Source: Diadophis punctatus similis (Eukaryota > Chordata > Lepidosauria > Squamata > Dipsadidae). From it: 64,000 bases of DNA. The stretch is taken from contig JALIGW010000004.1 in the NCBI GenBank assembly GCA_023053685.1, positions 82,245,297 through 82,309,296 on the forward strand. The letters run 5' to 3'. The translations under genes and the position numbers were made by a program. The notes below the pieces were generated by a model. That model made no database searches. It saw only the letters and a list, made by a program, of their open reading frames with translations, and had not been told where the DNA came from. Each line of letters begins with the position of its first letter. Position 1 is the stretch's first letter. Shown here piece after piece: positions 1 through 11,370 of this stretch.

Positions 1-459
1 GGACGGGCTTTCCCCCGCCTTACTCAGAGTCAAAATATGTCATAATAAGATTTACAAAAAAAACTTGTGCAGAAGACCAAATTGTACAAAGAGCTCATGA
101 GCTGGAAGGGATGACTAAGATAGAGATTAAATTTTTTTTTTAAAAAAAGAAAAGATATTACCCCATGAAAGTTACAGAGAAAGGAAGCATTTAAACCTTT
201 TGTGGAAGAATTATTTTGAAACAATAGAATCTGGTACAGATGGGGGTTTCCTTTCAAATTAATTAGACTGAGGAAGAGACTCTATTATTTCAACTCTTTG
301 TGTGACAAGCATTCTAATAAATTTAAGGAATACCCCTTTCATGAATAACAAAAGTTGACCTTGGACAGAGGGAGGACTTGTCTGATTCTCAACATGGAAA
401 CAAAAGGACCATTTGTAGTCTGAAGTTTAGAAACATTGAAAGTTATAGATGAATGACTA
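1..459. other. intronic sequence, nothing recognised
   Basis: AT-rich, with an A-run near 130-160; no repeat family or coding signal seen. Confidence 0.5.
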
Positions 460-1160
460 GGTTGAATCTCTCCTTGATCAGTTTCCATCCATTATTCCTT
501 GTCTGTGTCAGGCCCGGAAACCATCTTGGGCCTTGGATCTTCAGGCCTGCCACATTTAGTGCTGTGGGAAACTGGGAGGAGGGATTGTGTGAGTGGGGAG
601 ATATAGTCAAAATAACATTCCTTTCTCCGAGAGTCAAGGTCACTCTGCCCTGCACCCGGAGGGGTGTGCCTGGGAAGCATCTCTAGTTGGGATGGTGCTT
701 TGATTGGACGATGTGATGGAGACGTGGGTGTTGGGGCAGGGACTTGGACTTCCTTTTGGGTGGGGAAAACCGGAAGCTTTCAGATTCGGGTTTTCCCAGA
801 TGTGCCAATATGACATCTCTAGTAAAGTGGACCTTTGAGGAAACTCAAGCCTCGGAGTTTTCTTTCGTTGGGGGGTGTTACTTGGAACTCTGACACTCTG
901 GCCTTCGGGTGCTTTGGAGAATAGCTTGACCCCCTCCTCTCTGTGGCAGCCCCTCAAATATTAGAAGACTGCTATCATGTCTCCCCTGGTCCTTCTCTTC
1001 ACTAGACTAGCCATGCCCAGTTCCTGTAACCATTCTTCATATGTTTTAGCCTACAGTCCCCTAATCATCTTTGTTGATCTTCTCTGCACTCTTTCTAGAG
1101 TCTCAACATCTTTTTTATAGTGTGGTGACCAAAATTGGAAGCGTTATTCTAGGTGTGGGA
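460..1160 (-). mobile_element. CR1 LINE 3' region split by an LTR
   Basis: Minus-strand CR1 sequence (460-505 and 896-1160) matches other copies here, e.g. ctttggagaatag and gtctcaacatctttttt. The interruption is the LTR at 506-895. Confidence 0.8.
506..895 (+). mobile_element. solo LTR inserted in CR1
   Basis: The 390-bp block starts TGTCAGGCCCGG and ends GGAACTCTGACA, flanked by GTCTG and CTCTG (4 of 5). CR1 sequence resumes at exactly the expected consensus position on both sides. A second diverged copy is at 47185-47563, sharing ggaagctttcagatt, ccagatgtgcca-like and tgacatctcta segments in the same order. Confidence 0.7.
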
Positions 1161-1587
1161 ACGTGTCTCCAGCAGAGCCTGGTCTGTTTTCTGTGGATTT
1201 TTTAATGTTTGAAATTCTCATGTAATTTTGAGGATGTTTTCGTTCTCGGAATACAAATAACACCCAAATTGGCACGCCAGCCTTCCACAACAAGAAGACG
1301 TCAATAGTAAATTTCCCAGAAGGATAATCAATTCAGGTCTTCTGCTCGTACCTAAATGCCAGGCAAGCAATTACTTTTCATTTAACTAAATTATTCTCTT
1401 CCTTGGGATGAAAACAAATATTCAGTTCCAGTTAAAAGCTATGCTGAGCTAGGTTGTCACAGCTGGAGAAAAAAGGTGATCTCGCCTCATTTTACCTGCG
1501 AAACTTATAATGCACCTTTCGTATTTTGTATGTAAAAGAAATATCAACCTCTTTGTATCTGTAATGAATATTCGTAACACAGGTAGA

Positions 1588-2165
1588 CTTAATGACCACA
1601 ATTCAGCCAAGCCCCTCTGTTGTTAAGCGAGACATTTGTTAAGTGACTTTAATTTTATGACTTTTCTTGTCACGGCTTTTAAGTGAATCACTGTGGTTGA
1701 TAAGTTGAGTGGTGCGGTGGCCTAGGGGTGGAGCCTCATAATCAGGAGGCTGTGAGTTCGATCCTAGGTAGAGGCAGATATTTCTCTCTCTCTGGGCACA
1801 ATGAGAATATATCTGCTGAACAAAACTCCGCATTGGCGACAGGAAGGGCATCTGGCCAGTAAACACTCAGCTCCATTCAGTTGCCCAGATGCCACCCCGC
1901 AAGGGATTATGGGGTCGTTAAAAGATGATGACTGTGGCTGATAAGTTAGTAACCTGTTTGTTAAGTGAATCTGGCTTCCAGTTGCAAAAAGGGATCACAT
2001 GAACATGATCACAGCAACGGTCATAAATATGAACCAGTGGCCAAGCAATTTTGATCACATGACCATTGGGGAGAAAAGTGTGAGAAATGGTCATGAGTGA
2101 CTATTTTCAGTGCCATTGTAACTTCGAACAGTCATTAAATGAACTGTTGTAAGTCGAGGACAATC
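1588..2165. mobile_element. acttacgacc-type MITE with a SINE inside
   Basis: Family with ends like CAGGTAGTCCTCGACTTACG, possibly Tigger/mariner-related. This copy lacks a clean left end; it resumes after the SINE and ends gttgtaagtcgaggacaatc. Confidence 0.7.
1705..1930 (+). mobile_element. tRNA-derived SINE with BovB-like tail, in a MITE
   Basis: The head gtgcggtggcctaggggtgg and ttcgatcctagg are tRNA-like A and B boxes. The tail ggaagggcatctggcc and gcaagggattatggggtcg resembles BovB LINE 3' ends, as in Sauria-type SINEs. A 15-base target duplication (actgtggttgataag, one mismatch) is at 1690-1704 and 1931-1945. Confidence 0.82.
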
Positions 2166-2330
2166 TCTCTATCAGTTTCCAGGAGTTAAAGAAGCCATCA
2201 GAAGTCCCTTTATTGTTTCTCCAGATTTATAGACAGCCTCAGGATTCCTTTGCGAGTAGCTTCAATTAATTTTAATTCCTCAGGATAGTTTCTAATGAAG
2301 TTTAATCTGTACTAATTGTTTATAAATGAC

Positions 2331-2778
2331 AGGTGGCACGCAGAGCCCTGTCTGCGTGCATGCGAGCCGTCGCCCCAGTTCAGCTCCACCCTGCATGCGC
2401 ATGCGCCTCCCGCTAGCCAGCTGGTTTTTGTGTCTCTGCTGCACATACATGGGGGTGGGGCGCATGCAGGGGTCACGTGTGCATACACGGGGGCAGGGGG
2501 AGCACAGGGGTCATGCTTGCATGCGCCGGGGGATGGGGGAGCGCGGGGGTCACACGCACATGTGCAGAGTGGTGGGGTGCACATGGGGTGATGTGTGCAC
2601 ATGTGCGGGGGAGCGCAGGGGTCACATGGGCATGCGTGGGGTGGCAGGGCATGCGGGGGGTTGTCACACGTGCATTGTATTATGGGCGCATGTGCATGCT
2701 CATGCTGTCACATGCGTCCATGCACTGTCACGCACGCGCACTTTCGGCACAAGACAACAAAAAGGTTAGCCATCACTG
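2331..2778 (-). mobile_element. hAT remnant (CAGTGATGGCGAACC family) with a GC-rich minisatellite
   Basis: The right end caaaaaggttagccatcactg is the inverted terminus of the 22084 family (shown here minus its first bases); the left end ggtggcacgcagagcc matches its interior. Between them, units containing gggggtcac and gcatgcg recur about every 40-50 bp, with alternating purine-pyrimidine cat/tgc runs. Confidence 0.6.
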
Positions 2779-2825
2779 GATTATGTCAAATATCATCCAG
2801 TTGGAGAATGGTCTCAAAGATAAGG

Positions 2826-3266
2826 AGGCAGCATTAGAATAATAGTAGATATACCTAGAAGAATATATTATATATATATAAATATGGATAAAGGGAAAGA
2901 TATAAGTTTAAGAATAGCTCCGATATTGGAACTGTTTGTCTGCTGACCATAAAATGGATTATAATTAGATGTACTCAGGGAAGGATAAGAGAGAGAAAGA
3001 GGAAGTAGAAAGGAAGGGGAGAAGGAGAAGAGGGAAGTAGGAAAGAGGTAGAGAGGGAGGAAGAAGGTAGAGGGGAGAGAGGGAGACAGAGGGAGGGGAG
3101 TAGTATGAAATATAGAAGGGAAGCAGACTGGAGATAAAAGTATAAAAGGAGCAACTAAGAAGATATGTTTATGATATTTTAGATAGAAATATATTACTAT
3201 GGATGTTTTGATGATATGGTATATGTATGTATATATGGATGTTTATGTAAGTTTGGTGAAAAAAAA
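2826..3266. other. AT- and GA-rich low-complexity segment between 22-base direct repeats
   Basis: Identical 22-base copies beginning gagaatggtctcaaag lie at 2804-2825 and 3267-3288. Between them is a TA-rich part and a GGAGA-type purine part (2985-3120). Confidence 0.6.
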
Positions 3267-3432
3267 GAGAATGGTCTCAAAGATAAGGCATCTACACAAT
3301 ATAAATATGGGTGCCTATTTTACGTACAAGCAGTTTCTGCCTGTGTTCTTTGCCAGTTTGACTGTGAGGTCAATCGTTCCACAAGTGAAAAATCACATTT
3401 AAGTAGCGCAATATTGGGAAAAAAACCCTGTA

Positions 3433-3811
3433 CAGGTAGTTACAACCGTTCATTTAGCGACGGTTGAAAGTTGCAACGGCCGTGAAAAAAGTGACTGATG
3501 ACCATTTCCCACACTTGCAACCGTTGCAGCCTCCCCATGGCTACGGGATCAAAATTCAGACTCTTGGCCACTGACTCACATTTATGACGGCTGCAGTGTC
3601 CCAGGGTCACGTGATCCCCTTTTGCGACCTTCTGACAAGCAAAGTCTTCTTGGGAAAGCCGGATTCATTTAACAACCCTGTTACTCATTTAACAAGTGCA
3701 GCGATTCACTTAACAATGACGGCAAGGACGGTCGTAAAATGGGGCAAAACTCACTTAACAAAGGTCTCAGCAACAGAAATTTGGGGCTCATTGTAAGTTA
3801 CGGACTACCTG
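3433..3811. mobile_element. near complete acttacgacc-type MITE
   Basis: 379 bp from caggtagttacaaccg to ggactacctg, with TA at the left edge as expected for mariner-type insertion and CA at the right. The left and right halves carry opposite-strand versions of the same motif. No coding sequence. Confidence 0.72.
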
Positions 3812-4035
3812 CAATGTCCTATGATCAAATAGTCATCAAACAAAATGACATAAATACCATAATTTTCACGTATATGTGTGTGTGCTTCATGGGAGTATTT
3901 AATGTCTTAAAACATAGGGAAGGAGAATTTATAAAATTGCACTTTGCGTACATTTGCATTTTTTAAATTTACTGTACAGGAGAACACAGGGGCTGGACAC
4001 CATCAAAGCTGACACCAGCCAGAGCATAGCAAAAC

Positions 4036-4880
4036 TCAAAGAAGTAGACCCAAAGGTGCTTTTTCAGGAGGCAACTGGACTTTCTTTGTTTTTCCTTAAA
4101 GACGTTTTGCTTCTCATCCAAGAAGCTTCTTCGGTTCTGCCTGAAGAACAGAACTGAAGAAGCTTCTTGGATGAGAAGCAAAACGTCTTCAAAGAAAAAC
4201 AAAGAAAATCCAGGTGGCCTCAACGACTCTCCAAAAGAATGCAAACGACCAGCTGTCTGCAAGGAGTATAAATCCTTCCATTCCCCACCATCTGGTCAGA
4301 GTTGAAGAAGCTTCTTGGATGAGAAGCGAAACGTCTTCAAAGAAAAACAAGGAAGTCCAGTTGCCTCCTGAAAAAGCACCTTTGGGATTTAGGGAAGCAT
4401 TAATGATTTGAAAGAGGGGTCAAAGATATGTCAAAATTGAACAGCCCTCTCTCAACAGAGGGGGAGGGATACGACCTCATCTATCTCCAGTCTACAACAC
4501 AGTCCTTTCAATAGTTCCAAGAAGGCTCCACACCCATTTGCATCACTCAGGTGACCCTGAGGACACAGATAAACCTTCAAGTGGCCTCAACGACTCTCTA
4601 AAAGGATGCAAATGACCAGCTGTCTGCAAGGAATATAAATCCTTCAGTTCCCCATCCATCCAGTCAGAGCTGAAGAAGCTTCCTGGATGAGAAGCGAAAC
4701 GTCTTCAAGAAAAAACCAGAAAGTCCAGTTGCTTCTTTAAAAAAAGCACCTTTGGGACAACCATGACCTGGATGATTGAGAATATCGACAGACATCACAG
4801 AAGTAGTGCAAGATTGGAAGATATGGAGAGATCTGGCCCATGGAATCGTCAAACGTTGGACTCGACGGAACGGATAACAT
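4036..4880. repeat. Penelope-like repeat, inverted and duplicated
   Basis: The core gaagcttcttggatgagaag then cgaaacgtcttc occurs at about 4300-4345 and 4665-4705. It also occurs as a head-to-head inverted pair at 4054-4139 and 4148-4219. Surrounding text (ccagttgcctcct, aaaaagcacctttggga) recurs at every copy in the window. I suspect a Penelope-like retroelement long terminal repeat because such ends are often inverted, but no reverse transcriptase is present. Confidence 0.55.
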
Positions 4881-5005
4881 CGTCGTCGTCACCTATTATA
4901 TTTAAGGAGGTAACTGACTTCTACTTCACAACACACCGATAGAGCAAGCATCTTTTAAAACTTTCACAACAAATTGCCGTAATTGCGTAGACCTTCCAGA
5001 CTTAC

Positions 5006-5641
5006 CTCCTCTATGGATAAACAAAGACGTGTCACTTCCAACGGGACATTCTTTAAGTATATCCACTACTTCGGCATGGCTCATATTCTGTACATTCTGC
5101 TGGTTGATCTCGACAATGAGGTCGCCTTCACATAAACCAGGGCAGCCCTGAACATCTAAGATCTGCTTCACCCTCTGTCCCGTGGGACTGTCTGCTATAG
5201 TGAAGCCGAAGCCCTGGGCCCCTTTCACAATGGTTAAGGTCATGAGTTCAGCTTGGGTGGCTCCCGACGAGGCCATGGAGACATTGTCGTCGTGGATGGG
5301 TGGCGGGAAGGTGCCGTCAAGCTGACTCTCTGCTGGAATGGAGTGCAAGGAATGTGGCGGCCGATCCGTTATATCCGGAACGGACTGGGAAGTTCTAGAA
5401 ATGTATTCCAGATACGTTTCATAGTTATGCCTCCCGTTGACAATGACCGGAGGCCTCTCCATCATGGTGAGGGGTGGCACTACGCTGTTGGCAGGATCTT
5501 CGGGGTCAAAGGGCAGAGGGTATCCGCGACATAGCACCAGGCTGACGCTCTGACCAATGGGAACAGACTGGAAGAGTTTGACGACGTCCGCGTGAGTATG
5601 TCCGAGGACGCAGACTTCATTAATGTAGACAATAACGTCAC
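5006..5641 (-). CDS. MAGI2: MAGI2 internal coding exon: end of one PDZ domain, linker, and the next PDZ domain
   Basis: This 636-bp exon reads open across 212 codons on the minus strand. It is bounded by an acceptor (gtccag before base 5641) and a donor (gtaagt from base 5005). The first two bases complete a Gly codon begun in exon 23449-23631, giving METG then DVIVYINEVCVLGHTH, which is the second half of a PDZ domain ending near LVLCRGYPLPFD. A linker follows with TSQSVPDITDRPPHSLHS, which I recognise as MAGI2-specific rather than MAGI1 or MAGI3. A second PDZ runs from LMTLTIVKGAQGFGF (carboxylate-binding GFGF loop) to LFIHRGG. MAGI2 (S-SCAM) is a membrane-associated scaffold at synapses and podocyte junctions; its PDZ domains bind C-terminal tails of receptors, adhesion proteins and PTEN. 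The exon ends one base into a codon, so the next exon lies at lower coordinates, outside this window. Confidence 0.95.
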
Positions 5642-5745
5642 CTGGACAAAAAGAAACCACAACATTGTGATACAGTCATCTTGTCTTGAGATAACAACTA
5701 TGCTGCAGCGACTGAGATAATCGCTTAAAATGACAGGGAATATAT

Positions 5746-5930
5746 GACAGGTACACCTCGACTTACGACCACAATTGAGCCCAAAATTTCTGCTGCTAAG
5801 TGAGACATTTGTTACGTGAGTTTTGCCCCCATTTTACGACCTTTCTTGCCACAGCTGTTAAGTGAATCACTGCAGCTGATAAGTTAGTAACCGAGTTGTT
5901 AAATGAATCTGGCTTCCCCATGGACTCTTA
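5746..5930. mobile_element. half copy of the acttacgacc-type MITE
   Basis: caggtacacctcgacttacg to gaatctggcttcccc; the right half is missing. Confidence 0.7.
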
Positions 5931-5949
5931 GTTTCTCTTTAATTCCAGG

Positions 5950-6590
5950 TTGCTTCGTTGCTTGGTTAACAGATTAACAGAGTTGGAAGGGACCTTACAG
6001 GCTATCTAGTCCAACCCCTTGCCCAAGCAGGAGACCTTACATCTTGCCTCTACCTAGGATCGAACTCACAACCTCCCAATTGTGCGGCAAGAGCTCCACC
6101 TCTAGCCCACAGCAGACATCCATTGTTTTTTGTCCTGTCCTCTGGTGCTTTGGAAAATTAATTGTCCTCCTCTTCTTTGTGGCAGCCCCTCAAATACTGA
6201 AATAGTGCTATCATGTCCCCCCCTAGTCCTTCTTTTCTCTAGACTAGCCAAACCCAAATCCTGCAACCATTCTTCATATGTTTTAGTCTCCAGGCCTTTA
6301 ATCCTCTTAGTTGCTCTTCTCTGCACTTTTTCCAAAGTCTCAACATCTTTTTTGTAATGTGGTGACCAAAACTGAATGCAGTATTCCAGATCTGGCCTTA
6401 CTAAGGCTTTATAAAGCGGTACTAATACTTCACCTGATTTTGATTCTATGCCTCTCTTTATACAACCAAGGATTGTATTACCTTTTTTTGGCTGCTGCCA
6501 CACCCTGCTGGCTCATGTTTAATTGATCCTCCACTAGGACTCCAAGGTCCCTCTCACAGCCCCTATTTTTGATCCAGGTTTCACGTAATC
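5950..6590 (-). mobile_element. CR1 LINE 3' region with a SINE fragment
   Basis: It starts with the CR1 3' end read backwards (agagttggaagggacc) and continues through the ORF2 C-terminal coding region. On the minus strand this reads ALVRPDLEYCIQFWSPHYKK and [20 protein letters not shown]. About 80 bp near 6036-6115 is a piece of the BovB-tailed SINE (cctctacctaggatcgaac). ORF2 is the CR1 reverse transcriptase polyprotein; only its tail remains. Confidence 0.8.
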
Positions 6591-7264
6591 TGTACTTGTA
6601 TCAAACATTCACAGCCATAACCAAGTTTCAATTGTTTTTGTTCTACCAACGCAATATTTCACCTTCCAAAAAACATGCCTACATGCAATGCTTACAGTAA
6701 TTGCCCACAAAAATTGCTACACAATTGACACATTGCCATGTGTCGAATGGGACAACGCCCAGGATCACACCTCAAGAGTCCTCTATGGTTCAGTTGCAGA
6801 TACAACTTTATTTGTTATAATTTATCAGGCACAGACTCACACGGCGAGGATGTGTAATAGGCGTGGAGATTCTTTTTTAGACAATAAAATTGCCCGCACA
6901 ATAAGGTTGAAGACGCAAGATCGATAAGGCCTGGCTCGTACTCACAAATAATCTGCTCCAGGGCTGACCCAGAAAAACACAGTGACAGAACATGACTTAT
7001 TATCTGCAGTTGCTTTAAAGCAACACCACAGTATCATCTGCAATCTCTCGACCCCTGAACTACCTTGAGAAATGGTGCCTTGGCTACTGACAGCTTCTTA
7101 ATCTAAAGCAATGGTTTAGCAGCAGCAGGAAACCAAATCACCAAGACAAATGTACAGGATTCGAAGCTTGTGAGACACCCCAGACCGAACATCAAGAGCG
7201 ATTACGGCCTACAAGACATAATGATGTTAGTGAAAACTCCAGAGCGTCTGTGGAGAGTCTTGGT
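6591..7264. other. intronic sequence, nothing recognised
   Basis: Contains acaactttatttgttata near 6803 and other ordinary AT-rich text. A retroelement remnant is possible but not supported. Confidence 0.4.
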
Positions 7265-7588
7265 CATCCCAAACCATAGATGTCTCAAAGGTGCTTTCCC
7301 CCCCAAAAGGCAACTGGATTTTCTTTGTTTCTTTCTTTGCAGTCATCTGGTTATTAGTACTCTCCCTGAGAGCTCTTGAGGCTACTTGGGGGATTTAAAA
7401 GCCTCCAGTGATGGAGCACCCACAGCTTCTGAAGGCAAGTTGTTCCACTGTTTAATTATCCTTACTGTTAGGAAGTTCCTCCTTAGTTCCTGGTTGCTTC
7501 TCTCCTTGTTTAAGTTTCCATCCATTGCTTCTTGTCCTGCCTTCAGGTGCTTTGGAGAATAGGTTGACCTCCTCTTTCTTGTGGCAAC

Positions 7589-7722
7589 CAGCGGTGGGTT
7601 GCTCCCTAAGACTGGTTCTTAGAACTGGTAGCGCTGGCGGCGGGAAGCTCCGCCCACCCGCCCAGGACGCTTCTGCGCATGACGCGCGAACCGGCAGCAA
7701 AATTATTTAGAACCCACCACTG
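7589..7722. mobile_element. short hAT copy (CAG-GGTGGGTT family)
   Basis: cagcggtgggttgctccc to gaacccaccactg with perfect 8-base duplication GTGGCAAC (7581-7588, 7723-7730). Confidence 0.85.
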
Positions 7723-7800
7723 GTGGCAACCCCTCAGATATTGGAAGACTGCTCTCATGTCACCCCTAGTCCTTCTCTTCACTAGACTAGACATACCCAA

Positions 7801-8318
7801 TGTTTCTGACTGAGTTCCCCAAACACGACAAACCCTCTGTAATCAGTCAACGATTCCTTCATTAGGAGCGCGAGCAGCCCTGGCAAAAAGTCTCTCTCAC
7901 TCTCACAGCAGGCTAACAAGTCTGTCCGGCAGGGAGATGAATAGTTGTCTGCCACACCTATTCATCTCTGCCCCCTGCCTTTTATCCCCAGAGCTAGGGT
8001 GGGCTTTGCTAACAGCGGTGGCTCTTCCGTCCCAAGGATCGGCTCATAGATTTCCACTGCTCTCCTCTCCTCTGCCTTCTGCGCGTCAGGCACTGGACCC
8101 AGCTGTTTCTTCTCTTCCTCATCATCCACCTCCAGACCTGGGGGCTGTTGACTCTCCATCTGAGGGCTGACAGACGGCCCAGGCTCTGCCTCTGTCTCTC
8201 TCTCTCTGTCAACTCCATTCCCTCTTCCCCCTTGGAGCTCTCAGGTTGCCTTGATGCTGACCCTGACTCCTCATCTGATTTGGCTGCTGGAGGGGTCGGC
8301 AGCCGACATGCCACAACA
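7801..8318 (-). mobile_element. solo LTR inserted in CR1
   Basis: The LTR begins TGTTTCTGAC and ends CCACAACA, flanked by CCCAA and CCCGA (4 of 5 matching). It splits a minus-strand CR1 copy at acataccca/ttcctg. On the minus strand a TATA-like ggggataaaagg lies in the middle, consistent with an LTR promoter. It is related to 33654-34218. Confidence 0.72.
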
Positions 8319-8399
8319 CCCGATTCCTGTAATCATTCTTCATATATTTTAGCCTCCAGCCCCCTAATCATCTTTGTTGCTTAAAAGCTGTGATAGAAA

Positions 8400-8475
8400 A
8401 AGTGGGTATGACCCACTTAACAACCGTCTTGCTTAGCAATGGGAATTAGTGGCCACAAGTCAAGGACTATCTGTA
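8400..8475. mobile_element. right end fragment of the acttacgacc-type MITE
   Basis: cacttaacaaccgtcttgc to gtcaaggactatctgta. Confidence 0.6.
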
Positions 8476-8784
8476 CTATACCTTGTTCAAAGTACAAGCT
8501 GGTCCTTTATTAAACCGGCTGATACAGAATAGTAGCAACTCAGTCCATTGTTGTAAGCACAGTTTTCTCATAGTGACTTGAAGAAGGTTGGTGTGGACTT
8601 TTCAGCAAACATCAGCCATTAAAATAGGATCCCAGTTTTACATTTTTATGACTCCCTCCTACATCAGAGGTGGGCTCCTCCCAGTTTGGACAGGTTCACC
8701 CGAATGGGTTGCAAACTGCTGGTGACGCGCAATGACATCATGGAACCGGTTCGGTCAGTGCCGGTCCGTGGACGCCGCCATCTT

Positions 8785-11370
8785 TTTTTTATTTTTTTGA
8801 TTTTTTTTCTGTTTTTTTTTCTTTTTTTTTTATTCAAAAAAGTTTTATTAGTACAAACTTACATAAGTAGTAGCAAAATATTAAATATAAAGTACAAACA
8901 TTTTTGTTTTTTTCTCCCCCCCCCAAACCCACCCCCTTCCCTCCCCACCTCCCCCCCGGACTTCCCAGAGATAATACAGGGCATAATAATAAATTTAAAT
9001 TGTTAATAAAAAGAGAAAGAAAAAAGGAAAAAAAGAACACTATTTTTAAAAAACTTCAACTCCAAATTATACACTGCTAATATATCGCATTTGTATACAA
9101 TAGTAAAGATACAAAAAAGAGAAAAAAAAAGAAAGAAAGAAAGAAAGAGAAAACTCTTTAACAATACAAACAAACAAACCTCCTACCTCCTCCCTTCAGT
9201 CCTCTATCTTATACAAAGTAAATGTTACATAAGTAATAACTAAATATAAAATACACAAATCTTAAACTAATATTATTGACATTAAAAATAACCTCTAAGA
9301 TAAAACTTAACTAAATGTTACATAAGTGATCATCAAATATTAAATTTCATCATGATATTAATAAGATAATATTATTCTAAATTAATTCACTAACTTCAAT
9401 AAACAAAAAAAGAAAATGAAAGAAGAATAAACAAATCTTCAACAAACTATATATATCTAATATTATCAACATTAAAAATAACCTCAAAATTATATAAAAC
9501 TTAACTAAATATTGCATAAGTAATCATTAGATAGGGAAAAGATAAAATACAATCATATTGGTCTCTATCCGTCCAATATATTTCAACATCACATCGTTTT
9601 GTATCTTGATAGTTCATCTTTTAATAGTTCAATAAATTCGAATTTGTCGAGTCGTCTCCCGTCTAATCCCAAACCTCCATCTCCTTTTCCCCAGCTATCT
9701 GATTCAGGCACTCCTTTTGGATTTTTGAATCTATTTCCTTTTGATCCATCAAAGGTGGCTTCCCCTCCTCCTCCTCTTTTATTTTCATACATCCTTCCTC
9801 TGGAATCTTGGATATATCAGCCTTTAGAACATTGACATAAAATTCAGTAGCTTTTTTTATCGTGTTGAGCCGGTATCTTTTTCCAGAAAATTTCACTGCT
9901 ACTCCAACTGGCGCTTCCCATTTATATTGTAAATTTAATCTCTTAAATTCATCAATCAAAAAAGTATAGCTTTTTCTGGCTTTAAGCATTTTAGAGGGGA
10001 TTTCTTTCCAAATCTTTAGTTCCTGACCATTCACCATAAGATTATTGTTAAACGTTGCTTGTATAATTCTGTTCCGTAGAGCTCTTGTGGTAAAATATAT
10101 GACAATATCCCTTGGTAAATGCTTTTGTTTAGCGTACCACGAATTGATTCTGTATATTTTGTCGATTTATGTAGCCAATTCCGCTTTAGAAATTCCAGAC
10201 ACCTGATCCAATATGTCGACCATCCTGCCTTTTAAATTTTCATATAATCCTTCTTTCAAACCTCTAATCCTTATAGCAACTTCCATGGATCTGAACTGAG
10301 TCATTAAGACCTCTTTTTCAAAATTTGCAATGTCATTTTGGATTTTATCTATGTAATTCACCGAAGTTGCCAAAGCTTGTTTATTTGTTTCAATACGTTC
10401 TGCCAAAACTTCAATATTTGTTGCTAAGCCTTTGCAAACCTCTAACACATCAAATCTTAGTTGTTGATTCATATTCTTCAAAGCAGCCTGCATTTTTTTG
10501 TCTATCTCACTTATTTTCTGGTTAAATTCCAAAGTAAGTTCATGTTTCATAATCTTTAAATTATTTAATAAATTTTCAGGTGTCAAAAGCTGTGGAGGTG
10601 TTAGCTCAGTGTTAAGTTGCATTTTAGAAATATATCCAGATGAATAGTCATTTCTTTTAGTCAAAACAATCTTTCCAGACTTTGAAGCCATTGGTGTTTC
10701 AAAAGAGTACAAAAAAGAAAGAAAGCCAGATGCCTGATTAAAGTTCTTTCCAGTTTAAAAATCAGATAGTCTTTTATTATTGGAAATATTTCCATTATAA
10801 CTTTAATCCAGAGTTAGGAGACAGAGAGAGAAAAAACCATTTTTCCAAGTTAAAAGTTTCCATAAGAGAGAGAGAGGAAAAAAAAAAGCCTCTGGGAAAA
10901 CGAAAGTCACTTTCACTTCTCAATCGCCATATTGTTACTCTGTTTCCTTTGTTCCCTTGCCGAAGTGAAAGCTTGCCCAGGAGTTGAAAAAAAAAAGGAA
11001 AAAAGAGGTTTCAGTACTTGCCCATCTCACGCCTGTTTCTCTCTGTCTGCTTCTGTAGTTTAAATATAATTATAAATCCCATTCTTGAAGCAGCGGCTGG
11101 TCACGACATCTAGCTCTGCAAAAGCAGAGGTTTCCTGATCTTCGGAGCTGGAGACAGGCTGCATGGGGAGCTCTCCCTTCGCGCCCTACCAGATGGCTCC
11201 TAGGGCGCTGGGGGGGCTCTACCCCACCTGTCAGGCTCTCATCTCTCCCCTTTGCCCGGGGAAGAGATTTCAAAGCCGCCAGACAGCTGTTCTGGCGGCT
11301 TTTAACAAAGATCGGAAAGGCGTCCAACGAGGGACGTCCGCGATGAAGCGCTCCAAACCGGAAGTCCCTG
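8785..11370 (-). mobile_element. full-length-looking L1-derived retroelement with ORF1 only (HAL1-like)
   Basis: Read on the minus strand, this has a GC-rich 5' leader (11370 to about 10713), an L1-type ORF1 (10712-9663), an AT-rich 3' UTR of about 800 bp, AATAAA signals near 8830-8848, and a long A-rich tail that appears as T-runs at 8783-8831. No endonuclease or reverse transcriptase frame is present between the ORF and the tail. This layout matches half-L1 (HAL1) elements, described best from mammals, which would depend on an L1 partner for movement. It lies inside a short hAT copy, so it is younger than that hAT. Its own target duplication cannot be read because both edges are T-runs. Confidence 0.75.
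9663..10712 (-). pseudogene. L1-type ORF1 protein with one internal stop codon
   Basis: The frame begins at base 10712; the ATG of ASKSGKIVLTKRNDYSSGY is a likely start a few codons in. It runs 349 codons to 9663, broken only by a TAA at 10169-10167; the frame is unchanged across it, so a single substitution would explain the break. Residues of about 45-140 are rich in heptad-like E/K/L/I and look like the ORF1p coiled coil. FRSMEVAIRIRGLKEG followed by LPRDIVIYFTTRALRNRII resembles the RRM domain. ELKIWKEIPSKMLKARKSY through AVKFSGKRYRL resembles the C-terminal domain. L1 ORF1p is a trimeric nucleic-acid chaperone that coats LINE RNA. Domain assignments are by eye. Confidence 0.72.

Larger units (their letters stand above)
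7387..8382 (-). mobile_element. CR1 LINE 3' region carrying two later insertions
   Basis: CR1 pieces at 7387-7588, 7723-7800 and 8319-8382 join into one consensus. They are separated by a 134-bp hAT copy (7589-7722) and a solo LTR (7801-8318). Both insertions are younger than the CR1. Confidence 0.8.

Noticed and set aside
1705..1930. Functional tRNA gene
   Set aside because: Only A and B box-like segments are present; the cloverleaf is not complete and the unit is a SINE with target duplications.
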